Origin: Gelidibacter algens
Lineage (GTDB): Bacteria > Bacteroidota > Bacteroidia > Flavobacteriales > Flavobacteriaceae
DNA length: 64,000 bases
Assembly (NCBI RefSeq): GCF_001678675.1
Contig: NZ_LZRN01000017.1
Location: forward strand, 1-64,000
Reading direction: 5' to 3'
In this document: piece after piece, positions 1-8,291 of the stretch
Layout: the number at the start of each line of letters is the position of its first letter
Position numbering within the stretch: position 1 is the first letter of the stretch
Notes under the pieces: generated by a model
The model's input: the letters and a program-made list of their open reading frames with translations, nothing else
What the model was told of the DNA's origin: nothing
The model's database searches: none
Made by a program: the position numbers and the translations under genes

Positions 1-51
1 TTTTTAATTTGTTTTTTTGAAACGGCTTATCTAAATAAACCGTGTTACAAA

Positions 52-147
52 CTACTTCTTTTTTGGAGCAGCTTGTGGAGCCTTTTTTGCTGGTTGTTTA
101 TCAGCAGGCTTAGCTTGTGGTTTCCCACCTGGATTTGATTGTGCCAT
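52..147 (-). CDS. 31-residue Lys/Ala/Pro-rich basic peptide, function unknown
   Basis: A short complete frame, from an ATG at 147 to a TAG at 52-54, encodes a peptide starting MAQSNPGGK and made almost entirely of Lys, Ala, Pro and Gln, ending in three lysines. Its composition resembles the basic tail of histone H1-like proteins, but it is too short to assign a family. It has no signal peptide or membrane segment. It lies on the same strand as the heavy-metal-associated protein upstream, about 85 bases away. The strong compositional bias favours a real peptide over chance, but low complexity also makes homology hard to show. I do not recognise it with certainty. Confidence 0.45.
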   Translation of the reverse strand: MAQSNPGGKPQAKPADKQPAKKAPQAAPKKK

Positions 148-233
148 AATAGTATCTGATTTAAAATCTATCCTAAATATACAACCGGCAGACATGCCGT
201 TATTCTCTCATTAGCAAACATTTAACTAAACGT

Positions 234-596
234 TTACTGCTTATCGTTTTTATGATCCTCCTTAATGGCTTCATCTCTATAATAACAACAGGCATGTAAA
301 CTATTGTAAGCTTCGTCGGTTGCTTTGATTTCTTTAGTATCGTGCCCTACGTCAGCAATACTTTGCTGTATGGCTTTCAAACTAGTTTTACGCTCATCAA
401 AAATCAATTTCAGTTCATGGGTGTTGACGTCCCAATTGGCAATTTTAACCCCTTTGGCCTTTATAGCCGCTTTTTCAATTCGCTCTTTACACATGGTGCA
501 CACACCGTCTACTTCAATGGTTGCTTTGGCATTTTTATTCTGTGCGAAGCTTACTGTTCCTATTAATACTGTTAATACAAAGACTATTTTTTTCAT
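234..596 (-). CDS. Secreted heavy-metal-associated (HMA) domain protein
   Basis: 120 residues from an ATG at 596; a longer reading from further upstream would put non-signal residues ahead of a clean signal peptide (MKKIVFVLTV... to SFAQ, about residues 1-19), so the later start is preferred. The mature part is a single HMA fold with the metal-binding Cys33-x-x-Cys36 in the context VCTMCKER, as in MerP and copper chaperones. A C-terminal tail carries His101-Ala-Cys103-Cys104 and many charged residues. Members of this family bind soft metals such as Cu(I), Zn or Hg; the actual metal cannot be read from sequence. It is the last gene of a same-strand group with a TonB receptor and a HYC_CC_PP protein, suggesting periplasmic metal handling. 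Confidence 0.85.
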   Translation of the reverse strand: MKKIVFVLTVLIGTVSFAQNKNAKATIEVDGVCTMCKERIEKAAIKAKGVKIANWDVNTHELKLIFDERKTSLKAIQQSIADVGHDTKEIKATDEAYNSLHACCYYRDEAIKEDHKNDKQ

Positions 597-700
597 AATT
601 TTAATTTTTGTTATTGTTTGTTTTTGCAAAAAATACACGCCTAATTTTTTCTAAATATATTCGTGTATTCGTGGCTTTTTAATAAATTAGTTCGAATGAA

Positions 701-726
701 GAGGTTCCTGTCTCCGCAGGAATTGG
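701..726. repeat. Palindromic dispersed repeat, copy 1
   Basis: The 26 bases at 701-726 form a small hairpin (GGTTCCTG ... CAGGAA) and match the stretch at 37323-37348 inside the ridA-like coding region with only two substitutions. Just upstream, 659-676 (ATTCGTGTATTCGTGGC) resembles 37788-37805, where the aldehyde dehydrogenase start codon lies. Both are therefore dispersed repeat families in this genome. Here they sit harmlessly between the TonB receptor and the HMA gene. Confidence 0.7.
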
Positions 727-2979
727 TTACTTTATTTTGAACCGCAACCCTGCGTAATACATACTTCCAAAAATTGGACCGTAAACATAGGTGGTGTCAA
801 AATTTGGTCCAAAAGGATCATCGGCCCCCAAAATTGGGTTGTCTTGTCTCACATTGGTCATGTTTTCTCCACCTAAATATACCTCAAATTTTTCAGAAAA
901 CACTTTGGTAATTTGAGCATTCAACGTGCCCACAGTTGGTGTGTATGTTGGTAATTGGTATTGCCGAGGATTTGAAGCGGTTGAAGAAAAACGCTGTTCT
1001 CCCAACCAATTGTAGGTAGCATCAAACTTCCACTGTGCAAGATTCTCGTTTGGTTTTGTCTCATAAGACATGTTTGCAAAAATCCGATGCTTGGGTGTCA
1101 ATGGTTTCTCCAACTTTCCAGAATTGTATTGTGTTTTGATATCATAATATTTATAGGCCGTTCTAAAATCAAACCCTTCAAAAACGTTATAATTCAATTC
1201 GACTTGAAAACTATTTGCATAACTAGCGCCGTCAAGGTTGTAGAAATTTATTTCTCGTGGATTTTCATAATCGACCACAATCTGGTTTTGGAAGTCGGTT
1301 CTGTAGTAATCCAACGTAATATCTGCTTTATTCCCAAATAGATTAAAACCCTGCAAAAATGAAACACCGTAATTCCAAGCGATCTCGGGATCCAGACCAT
1401 TGTCATTTCTAGAACTTCCCATAATTGCTGAACGCTCTATGAGTAAGTCCCTTGACGTCGCAAAAATATTCTGGTTTTCAGCAAAAATATTGGCACTGCG
1501 CTTTCCTCTACCAAAAGACACTCTAAACGCCGATTTTTCCCAAGGGGTATATCTTCCGTGGAACCTAGGGGTAACAAAGGTTCCCAACACATTGTGTCTA
1601 TCAATACGGATGCCGGCAGTCAAATTGATCTTTTCTAAATTATCAAAATTATATTCCATAAATGCTCCCACTGAATTTTCAGTCCGCTCAAAATCTTCTG
1701 TCTGCACCAGTTCATCATAATGGTCATACGTATAACTCACGCCCGTTTTGATCTTATGTCGTGAATCACTGATGATCGTATTGTAAATACCATTCACATA
1801 TAAGCTATTATGTAAAATATCATATTGGTTCAACCCAAAATAAGACTCTTGTTTATGGCTGCTGAACGCGGTTTGCACCCCAATACTTTGCCAAGGAATA
1901 TTAGGATTCACGAAGCCTGATTTCACCGCAACATCAAATCTTCTGGTATCAATTTCACTTCCCCAAGCGTTGGTTGTCAATTTATCAGTATCAGGATTGA
2001 AGTTGAGCTGCCCAGTTTGTTTGGAATCGTCCAAATAGCCCAAATTGATAAAACTCACAAAACCTTTTTCTGGGTTGGTATATTGCCAACGGTTCATGAT
2101 GTTGACTTGTTTGTAGATGGGCATATCCATAAATCCATCGTCATTAACGTCATGTTTTTTATCCTGGGTATTCCCATGCAGATACAAACCGGTACTCCAT
2201 TTCTCACTGACTTTCGTATTTAAATGCACGTTGCCTTCAAAGCGTTCACTATTTGCGCCATACAGATTGACGAAGAGCTTATTGTCGGTTGTTGGTTTTA
2301 CAAGCTCCACGTTAATTTGACCCGCAATACTTTCAAATCCGTTGACCACACTTCCTGCACCTTTAGTAATTTGGATACTTTCCACCCAAGTTCCGGGCGT
2401 GAAACTCAGTCCGTAGGCTTGCGAAGCACCACGGATAGTAGGAATATTTTCGGCCGTAATCAAAATATAAGGGCTGGTCAATCCCAGCATTTTTATCTGA
2501 CGTGTGCCAGTCACGGCATCGGCAAAATTAACGTCAATGGAAGGATTGGTTTCAAAACTCTCAGATAGATTACAGCAGGCGGCTTTCAGCAATTCATCAC
2601 TACTTACAAACATCACATTGGCAGATTGTAAGTACGATTTTGAAGTGGCTTGCTTACGCGATGTCACCGTAATTTCATCGAGTTCACTAGTTGATTTTAA
2701 CGCGTGTTTGATAAATGTTTTGGCATTAATGCTTAGCGTATCCGTTTTAAAACCTACATAGCTAATCACCAATTTAGTATAATTTTCCTGATAAGGAATA
2801 CTGAATTTCCCGTTGATGTCCGTAGTGGCGCCAACAGTAGAATCCAACCAATATACATTGGCTCCGGGGAGCGGGATGGTAGTATTCTGTTCAGTAATTT
2901 CAACAATAATGCCTTCAATTTTTTCTTGTGAAAAAATAAAGGATGGCACCAATAATAGGATGCAAACTACAATTTTCAT
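727..2979 (-). CDS. TonB-dependent outer-membrane receptor with CarboxypepD_reg-like N-domain
   Basis: 750 residues from the ATG at 2979, followed directly by a signal peptide ending near FIFSQ. Domain order: signal peptide; carboxypeptidase-regulatory-like beta domain (about 20-105, ending LDEITVTS); plug domain (about 110-225); then a 22-strand beta-barrel region ending YAGLRFKIK, with the aromatic-rich terminus typical of outer-membrane barrels. The plug has an unusual Cys135-Cys136 pair in AACCNLSESFETNPS, also typical of a Bacteroidota subgroup of these receptors. It should import a substrate across the outer membrane using TonB energy; the substrate is not shown by sequence. The gene follows a HYC_CC_PP protein gene with about 77 bases between and precedes the HMA protein, so a metal or metallophore is the best guess. 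Confidence 0.9.
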   Translation of the reverse strand: MKIVVCILLLVPSFIFSQEKIEGIIVEITEQNTTIPLPGANVYWLDSTVGATTDINGKFSIPYQENYTKLVISYVGFKTDTLSINAKTFIKHALKSTSELDEITVTSRKQATSKSYLQSANVMFVSSDELLKAACCNLSESFETNPSIDVNFADAVTGTRQIKMLGLTSPYILITAENIPTIRGASQAYGLSFTPGTWVESIQITKGAGSVVNGFESIAGQINVELVKPTTDNKLFVNLYGANSERFEGNVHLNTKVSEKWSTGLYLHGNTQDKKHDVNDDGFMDMPIYKQVNIMNRWQYTNPEKGFVSFINLGYLDDSKQTGQLNFNPDTDKLTTNAWGSEIDTRRFDVAVKSGFVNPNIPWQSIGVQTAFSSHKQESYFGLNQYDILHNSLYVNGIYNTIISDSRHKIKTGVSYTYDHYDELVQTEDFERTENSVGAFMEYNFDNLEKINLTAGIRIDRHNVLGTFVTPRFHGRYTPWEKSAFRVSFGRGKRSANIFAENQNIFATSRDLLIERSAIMGSSRNDNGLDPEIAWNYGVSFLQGFNLFGNKADITLDYYRTDFQNQIVVDYENPREINFYNLDGASYANSFQVELNYNVFEGFDFRTAYKYYDIKTQYNSGKLEKPLTPKHRIFANMSYETKPNENLAQWKFDATYNWLGEQRFSSTASNPRQYQLPTYTPTVGTLNAQITKVFSEKFEVYLGGENMTNVRQDNPILGADDPFGPNFDTTYVYGPIFGSMYYAGLRFKIK

Positions 2980-3056
2980 GAGGTGATAAGGTATTTGATT
3001 TGACAATTCTTAAATAATAAGCGCGTGATGCGCAGCACTACAATATGAATTGCATA

Positions 3057-3467
3057 TCAAATGATGAAGACTTGGTCCAATACCTGAATATCGACGACCA
3101 AATTGGGTGGAGTATAATTTTTATGAGGGATCACCTGTTCTGATAATCCTTCAAAGAGATTGATGTAATTATAAAGTAAAGCGGTAAGCGTTAATTGTTG
3201 ATCGAAGTTGAAGTCTTCAAAAGAAGCTTTTTTCAACTGGTCCTGACCTTTAACATGTTCTACTTCATTTTTGCAGCATGATTGCTCTTCTGAAGTAATT
3301 GAAGTACCTTCCACATCCATGCCACAGGTATCTGCTTGAGAGAAAATGGCAGTATCAATTAATGTATCTCCACAGAAATGCTTTTCCATAGTAAAGGAAA
3401 CAGTAGACAACAGCACTAAAAAGCCTAGTGCTACGGAAAAGATTTTATGACTGCTATTTTGATACAT
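3057..3467 (-). CDS. HYC_CC_PP family secreted protein
   Basis: 136 residues from the ATG at 3467; an upstream reading to 3503 is excluded because a clear promoter lies at 3473-3500. A hydrophobic signal-like segment covers residues 8-26. The diagnostic motifs of this Bacteroidota family are present: His30-Phe-Cys32 (HYC position), Cys64-Cys65, and Pro120-Pro121 near the C-terminus. The family has no established biochemical function but commonly sits next to TonB receptors and HMA-type proteins, as here. First gene of the operon HYC_CC_PP - TonB receptor - HMA protein. The conserved cysteines make metal binding plausible, which is inference. Confidence 0.8.
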   Translation of the reverse strand: MYQNSSHKIFSVALGFLVLLSTVSFTMEKHFCGDTLIDTAIFSQADTCGMDVEGTSITSEEQSCCKNEVEHVKGQDQLKKASFEDFNFDQQLTLTALLYNYINLFEGLSEQVIPHKNYTPPNLVVDIQVLDQVFII

Positions 3468-3472
3468 CGCCG

Positions 3473-3500
3473 CAAAAGTACGGAAAAAAGTAGTGACCAA
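3473..3500 (-). promoter_or_regulatory. Bacteroidota-type promoter of the HYC_CC_PP/TonB/HMA operon
   Basis: Reading the minus strand, TTG at 3498-3500 is followed after 17 bases by TACTTTTG at 3473-3480, a perfect match to the -33/-7 consensus TTG-N17-23-TAnnTTTG. It ends five bases before the ATG at 3467, so the transcript has a very short leader or initiates almost at the start codon. Confidence 0.7.
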
Positions 3501-3517
3501 CACAGTTTAGAGACTCC

Positions 3518-3955
3518 TTAACTTTTTTTCGATTTCAATTTATGATAGTAGAATGCGGGCAGTAATAAAAGCAACAGTAATGGCTGGATTAAGAATCGTC
3601 TGATATTGAAGAAAATGTAGTAATCTTCCTGACTTGGATTGATAACGAAATATAAAAAGAAAGCCAACAAAATCAAGAATGAAACCACATAAATAAGTGT
3701 TGAAAATTTAACAATGTTCCAATCATTAAAGAAGATAAAAATGATGCCCAATGAAATTGCTGAATTGAGAACATATCTTAAGGTCGTAAACAGAGTGAGC
3801 TTTAATATTTCCCTACGCGGATTGTCAACATATAGGTAATCATTCTTAAAAAAAGTGAGATAAGGATCGTAGAACAATTCATTCTCAAAAGCACGAATCA
3901 GGATCAACAACCCGAAAAGTACCAACAGCAATATCATCTTGAATACGTTACTCAT
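3518..3955 (-). CDS. Exosortase F system-associated membrane protein
   Basis: 145 residues with about four hydrophobic helices (residues 5-22, 60-78, 83-105, 125-140), charged loops and a lysine-rich C-terminus. Its N-terminus overlaps the end of the exosortase gene by eight bases, which is the standard arrangement of the XrtF-associated protein. The family is of unknown function but occurs only beside exosortase F in Flavobacteriia, so a role as assembly partner or accessory of the sortase is inferred. The gene ends about 50 bases before the divergent-side promoter of the next operon. Confidence 0.8.
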   Translation of the reverse strand: MSNVFKMILLLVLFGLLILIRAFENELFYDPYLTFFKNDYLYVDNPRREILKLTLFTTLRYVLNSAISLGIIFIFFNDWNIVKFSTLIYVVSFLILLAFFLYFVINPSQEDYYIFFNIRRFLIQPLLLLLLLPAFYYHKLKSKKS

Positions 3956-4502
3956 TTGCCGCTTTTAAACTTGAAAACCTATTGATCCAGAACATCCAAA
4001 GCAAAAACACCATTCCGTAAATGATCAACGGAAATATTACCGTGTGCAATTCTTCCCTTCGCCATGGGTAATGATACAGCCCTATGGATAAGATGACGAT
4101 TCTAAAAAGATTGACCACATATATAAGAACGCTTCCTGCCAAGATATAAAAGAAGGTGGTTTTGAACTTTCCTGCAAATGCGATCACAAAAGACGCAAAC
4201 AAAATAATAACACTTAAGGAGTTGCATCCTTCCACCACACGCGCCAAATATTTAGAATTAATGATAAGCTTCATGGAGGGCTCATCAGGATGCCGTTCTA
4301 TCCTGGCCTCATAGCCAAAATTATTCAAAAGCGCTTCCGTTTGTTTAGCGACCAAATTGGTCATGTAATCAGGATAATATTCAGAACCGTCAGAATAGTC
4401 CAAATACAATTTATATGCAAATGTCAGCACGGCGTAAACCAATAAAAAAGTCACTATAAACTTGATAACCGATTTGTATTTTTTAACTAATTCCTTCAAC
4501 AA
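3948..4502 (-). CDS. xrtF: Exosortase family protein XrtF
   Basis: 184 residues, multi-pass membrane protein of the exosortase/archaeosortase family, which cleaves C-terminal sorting tripartite signals of exported proteins. The proposed catalytic residues are visible: Cys93 in VVEGCNSLS, Arg134 in NLFRIVIL, and His153 in ELHTVIFP. Translation must begin at a TTG (4502 or the adjacent 4499) since no ATG lies nearby. It overlaps its partner gene. It is short, as XrtF usually is, and is transcribed divergently from the GAF protein. No substrate with a recognisable C-terminal sorting signal was identified in this window. Confidence 0.85.
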   Translation of the reverse strand: MLKELVKKYKSVIKFIVTFLLVYAVLTFAYKLYLDYSDGSEYYPDYMTNLVAKQTEALLNNFGYEARIERHPDEPSMKLIINSKYLARVVEGCNSLSVIILFASFVIAFAGKFKTTFFYILAGSVLIYVVNLFRIVILSIGLYHYPWRREELHTVIFPLIIYGMVFLLWMFWINRFSSLKAANE

Positions 4503-4566
4503 TAAGAGATTTTATAAAGCGTGTTAAAATTATATAAAAAGCCTATTTCAAGCGGTCGTTTTTAAA

Positions 4567-4574
4567 TACTTTTG
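4567..4574 (+). promoter_or_regulatory. -7 box of the GAF protein gene
   Basis: TACTTTTG matches TAnnTTTG and lies 16 bases before the ATG at 4591. No convincing -33 TTTG is visible at the usual spacing. Confidence 0.55.
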
Positions 4575-4590
4575 CCAAAACTTTTAAACA

Positions 4591-5046
4591 ATGACCCTAG
4601 AACAACTCAGACCACAAATATCAACAATAATTTCTGAACATACTGCAACCGTTGATGAACGTTTGCTATCCATTTGCGAGGTTCTTGAATCTAACGTTCC
4701 CTATTATAATTGGGTAGGTTTTTATTTTAGAAATGGCGATAAGGAAGAATTGAAGTTAGGACCCTATGTGGGCGCCCCAACTGACCATACCATTATTCCG
4801 TTTGGAAAAGGAATTTGCGGACAAGTGGCGGTGAGCAACCAGAATTTTGTGGTGCCAGATGTTTCAGCTCAGGATAATTACATCGCCTGTAGTATGACCG
4901 TAAAAGCAGAAATTGTGGTTCCAATTTTTGTGAATGGCGAAAACATTGGTCAGATTGATATTGACTCCAACACACCAGATCCTTTTTCAGAAGAAGATGA
5001 ACGGTTTTTGGAGTTTGTATGTACTCAAGTTGCATCGCTCTTATAA
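4591..5046 (+). CDS. GAF domain protein, free methionine-R-sulfoxide reductase-like
   Basis: 151 residues forming one GAF domain. It has the fRMsr signature region: FGKGICGQVA, then VVPDVSAQDNYIACS and AEIVVPI, ending with DIDS. Known fRMsr enzymes reduce free methionine-R-sulfoxide with three cysteines; here the second (Cys76) and third, catalytic-position cysteine (Cys100) are kept with the exact 24-residue spacing, but the first, expected ten residues before Cys76, is His66. Activity could still run through a Cys76-Cys100 disulfide. Single gene, divergent from xrtF and closed by a strong hairpin terminator. Confidence 0.8.
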   Translation: MTLEQLRPQISTIISEHTATVDERLLSICEVLESNVPYYNWVGFYFRNGDKEELKLGPYVGAPTDHTIIPFGKGICGQVAVSNQNFVVPDVSAQDNYIACSMTVKAEIVVPIFVNGENIGQIDIDSNTPDPFSEEDERFLEFVCTQVASLL

Positions 5047-5049
5047 AAC

Positions 5050-5075
5050 TATTCTCGCAGAGACGCTAAGGATTT
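5050..5075. repeat. Possible fragment of a dispersed CGCAGAGACGC-type repeat
   Basis: The bases TTCTCGCAGAGACGCTAAGG after the GAF gene look like the start of the CGCAAAGACGC/CACAGAGA family of dispersed repeats that is also seen around 57124-57584. Only one short copy is present here, so this is a resemblance rather than a proven match. Confidence 0.3.
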
Positions 5076-5115
5076 ACTAAAGTCGCTACGTTACTTTCGT
5101 AAAATACACTATAAA

Positions 5116-5170
5116 AATTCCAAATTCCAATACTGAGTAAATGTATTGGAATTTGGAATTTTAGTTTTTT
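5116..5170 (+). terminator. Strong rho-independent terminator
   Basis: A perfect 19 bp inverted repeat (5116-5134 and 5144-5162, loop of nine) is followed by AGTTTTTT. It ends the GAF gene and, being symmetrical with A-rich sequence on the other side, may also end the convergent ABC permease gene. Confidence 0.85.
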
Positions 5171-5187
5171 TTACACCTTGTCTTTGA

Positions 5188-6444
5188 TTAAATACCTGTT
5201 CTAATTGCCTCTACAGGATCTAACCGTGATGCAGAAATAGCTGGAATCACGCCAGAAATCAGTCCGATAATAGTGGACAATATAAATCCTAAAAACATAT
5301 TACCTGCAGAAAGAACAAATTTGAAATCCCCCGTAATTTCAGATAGATTTACAATTATGGAAGTGAGCCAAACAAATACTAGTCCAACCAAACCTCCAAT
5401 GATTGCCAAAATTGTTGCTTCAAACAAAAACTGCAACAAAATAAAACGGTTTTTAGCACCGAGCGATTTTTGAATCCCAATAAGATTGGTACGTTCCTTA
5501 ACACTCACAAACATAATATTTGCAATTCCGAAACCACCAACCAACAATGAGAAACCACTAATAATCCAACCCATGATATTCATGGTGCCGATAATACCAT
5601 CAATAGCGTCAGTAAAACCTGAAATTTTGTTGATAAAAAAGTTATCTGGATCTCCAGCTTTTAAGCCTCTGTAGGCTCTAAATTTTTGTTTTAAAACGTC
5701 TTCAAAAGCACCAATATCTACCCCTTTTTCAGGTTTTATAAGGATTGCCCCTGGGATACCGTCAACGCCCCCATTTTGAAAACGTCTCACAAAGTTGGCG
5801 GGCAAGTATGCTTTATCATCAGGGTTACCGCCAAACCCAGCACCCATTTTTTTCATCACCCCAATCACTGTCAATTTTCGACCGTAGATTCTAATTTGTT
5901 TACCTAATGGGCTCACATTACCGAACAAATTTTCAGCAATGGAATATCCCAAAACTACTACTGGAGAGCCATTAATAGATTCTGATTCTGTGTAAAATCG
6001 TCCATCTTCAATTTTTATATTCTCGATCTCATAAATTTCGTTGGAGGCCGGATTAACTGAGACTCCAGCAATCGTTTCAGACTCATACCTGACGGTTTCC
6101 GAATTTCCAAAAATAACATAGGCGGAGGCTGCAATGTCTGGCACAGTGCGTCTGATATAATCAAAATCATCGTACTCGGTTTGAGGAAAATTATCACGCT
6201 GCCAACGTGGCACCTCAGTTGGTCCAAAGGAAAACTTAGTCAAATAAATGGTATTTTTATCTAAACCAGATAATTGATCCTGAATATTTCTATCCAAGGA
6301 ATCTACGGCTGCCAAAACGGCGATGATGGAGAAAATACCAATAGTGACACCCAAAAGAGATAAAAAGGTACGCAGCTTATTGTTGGTAAGAGCGTTTATG
6401 GCAAAGGAGAAACTTTCTTTGAATAGGCGTAAGTAAAGCAACAT
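5188..6444 (-). CDS. MacB/FtsX-type ABC transporter permease
   Basis: 418 residues. One membrane helix near residues 22-48 after the typical start LFKESFSFAINALTNNKLRTFLSLLGVTIGI, a large periplasmic MacB_PCD domain (about 50-280), then three C-terminal helices (about 290-315, 340-365, 380-405) and the closing motif RLDPVEAIR typical of FtsX/MacB permeases. It lacks an ATPase domain, so it needs a partner ATPase encoded elsewhere; none is adjacent. The family exports lipoproteins, peptides or antibiotics, or couples cytoplasmic ATP hydrolysis to periplasmic work; the cargo is unknown. The coding strand is convergent with the GAF gene and divergent from purH. Confidence 0.88.
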   Translation of the reverse strand: MLLYLRLFKESFSFAINALTNNKLRTFLSLLGVTIGIFSIIAVLAAVDSLDRNIQDQLSGLDKNTIYLTKFSFGPTEVPRWQRDNFPQTEYDDFDYIRRTVPDIAASAYVIFGNSETVRYESETIAGVSVNPASNEIYEIENIKIEDGRFYTESESINGSPVVVLGYSIAENLFGNVSPLGKQIRIYGRKLTVIGVMKKMGAGFGGNPDDKAYLPANFVRRFQNGGVDGIPGAILIKPEKGVDIGAFEDVLKQKFRAYRGLKAGDPDNFFINKISGFTDAIDGIIGTMNIMGWIISGFSLLVGGFGIANIMFVSVKERTNLIGIQKSLGAKNRFILLQFLFEATILAIIGGLVGLVFVWLTSIIVNLSEITGDFKFVLSAGNMFLGFILSTIIGLISGVIPAISASRLDPVEAIRTGI

Positions 6445-6558
6445 GTATTTTTGGTGGTTTTAAGACAAATTTAAAGATAGGACGTTTTCAACAATTTTTT
6501 GTTACAAAAAACACAAATAAACTCCCCCCGCTTACCTCAAATTGTCTTCTATATATTG

Positions 6559-6566
6559 TACTTTTG
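6559..6566 (+). promoter_or_regulatory. -7 box of purH
   Basis: TACTTTTG matches TAnnTTTG. It lies 58 bases before the first ATG (6624) and 85 before the preferred ATG (6651). TTG at 6542-6544 is present but too close to be a good -33 element. Confidence 0.5.
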
Positions 6567-6650
6567 CGGTTAACAAAAAACTTTTTTTATTAATATTTAA
6601 TTTTCTATCGCTTACATTGCAAAATGGGGCCAAACCATACACAACACAGC

Positions 6651-8180
6651 ATGCATAACAAAACTATTTCTTCTGCCTTGATTTCTGTTTTCAGTAAAGA
6701 CGGCTTAGAACCTATTGTAAAACAATTAAACCAATTAGGCGTTACAATTTACTCTACTGGAGGCACTGAAAAATTTATTAAAGACCTGGGCATTGACGTG
6801 GTTCCTGTAGAAGATGTAACCTCTTACCCTTCCATTTTAGGCGGCCGTGTCAAGACCTTGCACCCAAAGGTTTTTGGGGGAATTTTAAACCGTCAAAATA
6901 ACTCTAAAGATTTAGCAGAACTGGCAGAGTTTTCAATCCCACAAATTGACTTGGTAATTGTGGATCTTTATCCGTTTGAAAAAACGGTGGCTTCTGATTC
7001 AAGTCATGAAGATATCATTGAAAAAATTGACATTGGAGGTATTTCCTTGATTAGAGCTGCTGCCAAAAACTACTCTGATGTGGTTTGCGTTTCATCTGTT
7101 GATGATTATAATGAATTTTTGGAGCTTTTAGCGTCGAAAAACGGTGAAACTTCAGAAGAAGATCGTAAACGTTTTGCAGCTAAAGCCTTCAACGTCTCCT
7201 CTCATTACGATACTGCAATTTTTAATTATTTCAACAAAAACCAAGAAGAACCTGTTTTCAAGATCAGTGAAACAAATGGCAAGGCTCTCCGCTATGGTGA
7301 AAACCCTCATCAAAAAGGATTTTTCTATGGCGATTTTGAAGCGATGTTTACCCAATTGCACGGTAAAGAATTAAGCTATAACAATTTATTGGATGTGGAC
7401 GCCGCTGTCAATTTGATGAACGAGTTTAAAGGAGAAGCACCAACCTTTGCTATCTTGAAACATAATAATGCTTGCGGATTTGCGCAAAGAGACACCCTGC
7501 ACCAAGCTTATTTAGATGCTTTGGCGGGGGACCCAGTTTCGGCATTTGGTGGTGTTTTAATTGCAAACACTGAAATTGATAAGACCACCGCTGAAGAAAT
7601 TCACAGTTTGTTCTGTGAAGTGGTGATTGCCCCTAGTTTTTCTGCGGAAGCGCAACAACTGTTAGAAGGCAAGAAAAACAGAATCCTATTAATACAAAAA
7701 GAAGTGGAGCTTCCACAAACAACCGTAAGAACATGTTTGAACGGCATTTTGGTTCAGGACAAGAACACTAAAACAGATGTCGTTTCTGATTTAAGTTATA
7801 CTACCAACAATAAACCTTCTCAAAACGAGTTAGAAGATTTGATATTCGCTTCAAAAATTTGCAAGCACACCAAATCTAACACCATTGTATTGGCAAAAAA
7901 CAAACAATTGTGTGCCAGTGGAACCGGACAGACCAGTCGTGTCGACGCTCTTAACCAAGCCATCCACAAAGCGCAATCTTTCAGTTTTGATTTAAATGGC
8001 GCTGTGATGGCAAGCGATGCCTTTTTCCCTTTTCCTGATTGTGTGGAAATTGCCAAAAATGCAGGTGTTACTGCGGTAATTCAACCAGGAGGCTCTATCA
8101 AGGACAACTTGAGCATTGCCTATTGTAATGACAACAATGTAGCCATGGTATTTACCGGCACACGTCATTTTAAGCATTAA
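6651..8180 (+). CDS. purH: Bifunctional AICAR transformylase / IMP cyclohydrolase
   Basis: 509 residues from the ATG at 6651; an in-frame ATG at 6624 would add MGPNHTQHS, which is not part of the family's usual start at KTISSALISVFSKDGLEPI. N-terminal MGS-like cyclohydrolase domain (about 1-150; STGGTEKFI, SYPSILGGRVKTLHPKVFGG) and C-terminal AICAR formyltransferase domain (about 200-509; LRYGENPHQ, AILKHNNACGFA, DPVSAFGG). It catalyses the last two steps of de novo IMP synthesis in the cytoplasm. Monocistronic between the permease and the mre operon. Confidence 0.95.
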   Translation: MHNKTISSALISVFSKDGLEPIVKQLNQLGVTIYSTGGTEKFIKDLGIDVVPVEDVTSYPSILGGRVKTLHPKVFGGILNRQNNSKDLAELAEFSIPQIDLVIVDLYPFEKTVASDSSHEDIIEKIDIGGISLIRAAAKNYSDVVCVSSVDDYNEFLELLASKNGETSEEDRKRFAAKAFNVSSHYDTAIFNYFNKNQEEPVFKISETNGKALRYGENPHQKGFFYGDFEAMFTQLHGKELSYNNLLDVDAAVNLMNEFKGEAPTFAILKHNNACGFAQRDTLHQAYLDALAGDPVSAFGGVLIANTEIDKTTAEEIHSLFCEVVIAPSFSAEAQQLLEGKKNRILLIQKEVELPQTTVRTCLNGILVQDKNTKTDVVSDLSYTTNNKPSQNELEDLIFASKICKHTKSNTIVLAKNKQLCASGTGQTSRVDALNQAIHKAQSFSFDLNGAVMASDAFFPFPDCVEIAKNAGVTAVIQPGGSIKDNLSIAYCNDNNVAMVFTGTRHFKH

Positions 8181-8291
8181 TACAAACCTGAAAATAAAAA
8201 TTACAGCGAATTTTTGAGATAGATTTTTTAATTAAAAAAACATAACGGAAACTCAACTAAAATCAGGAGAAACACGTATATAATAAAATCG

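Noticed and set aside
325-654. Plus-strand frame opposite the HMA gene
   Set aside because: Antisense shadow of a clear HMA coding sequence, with no family features.
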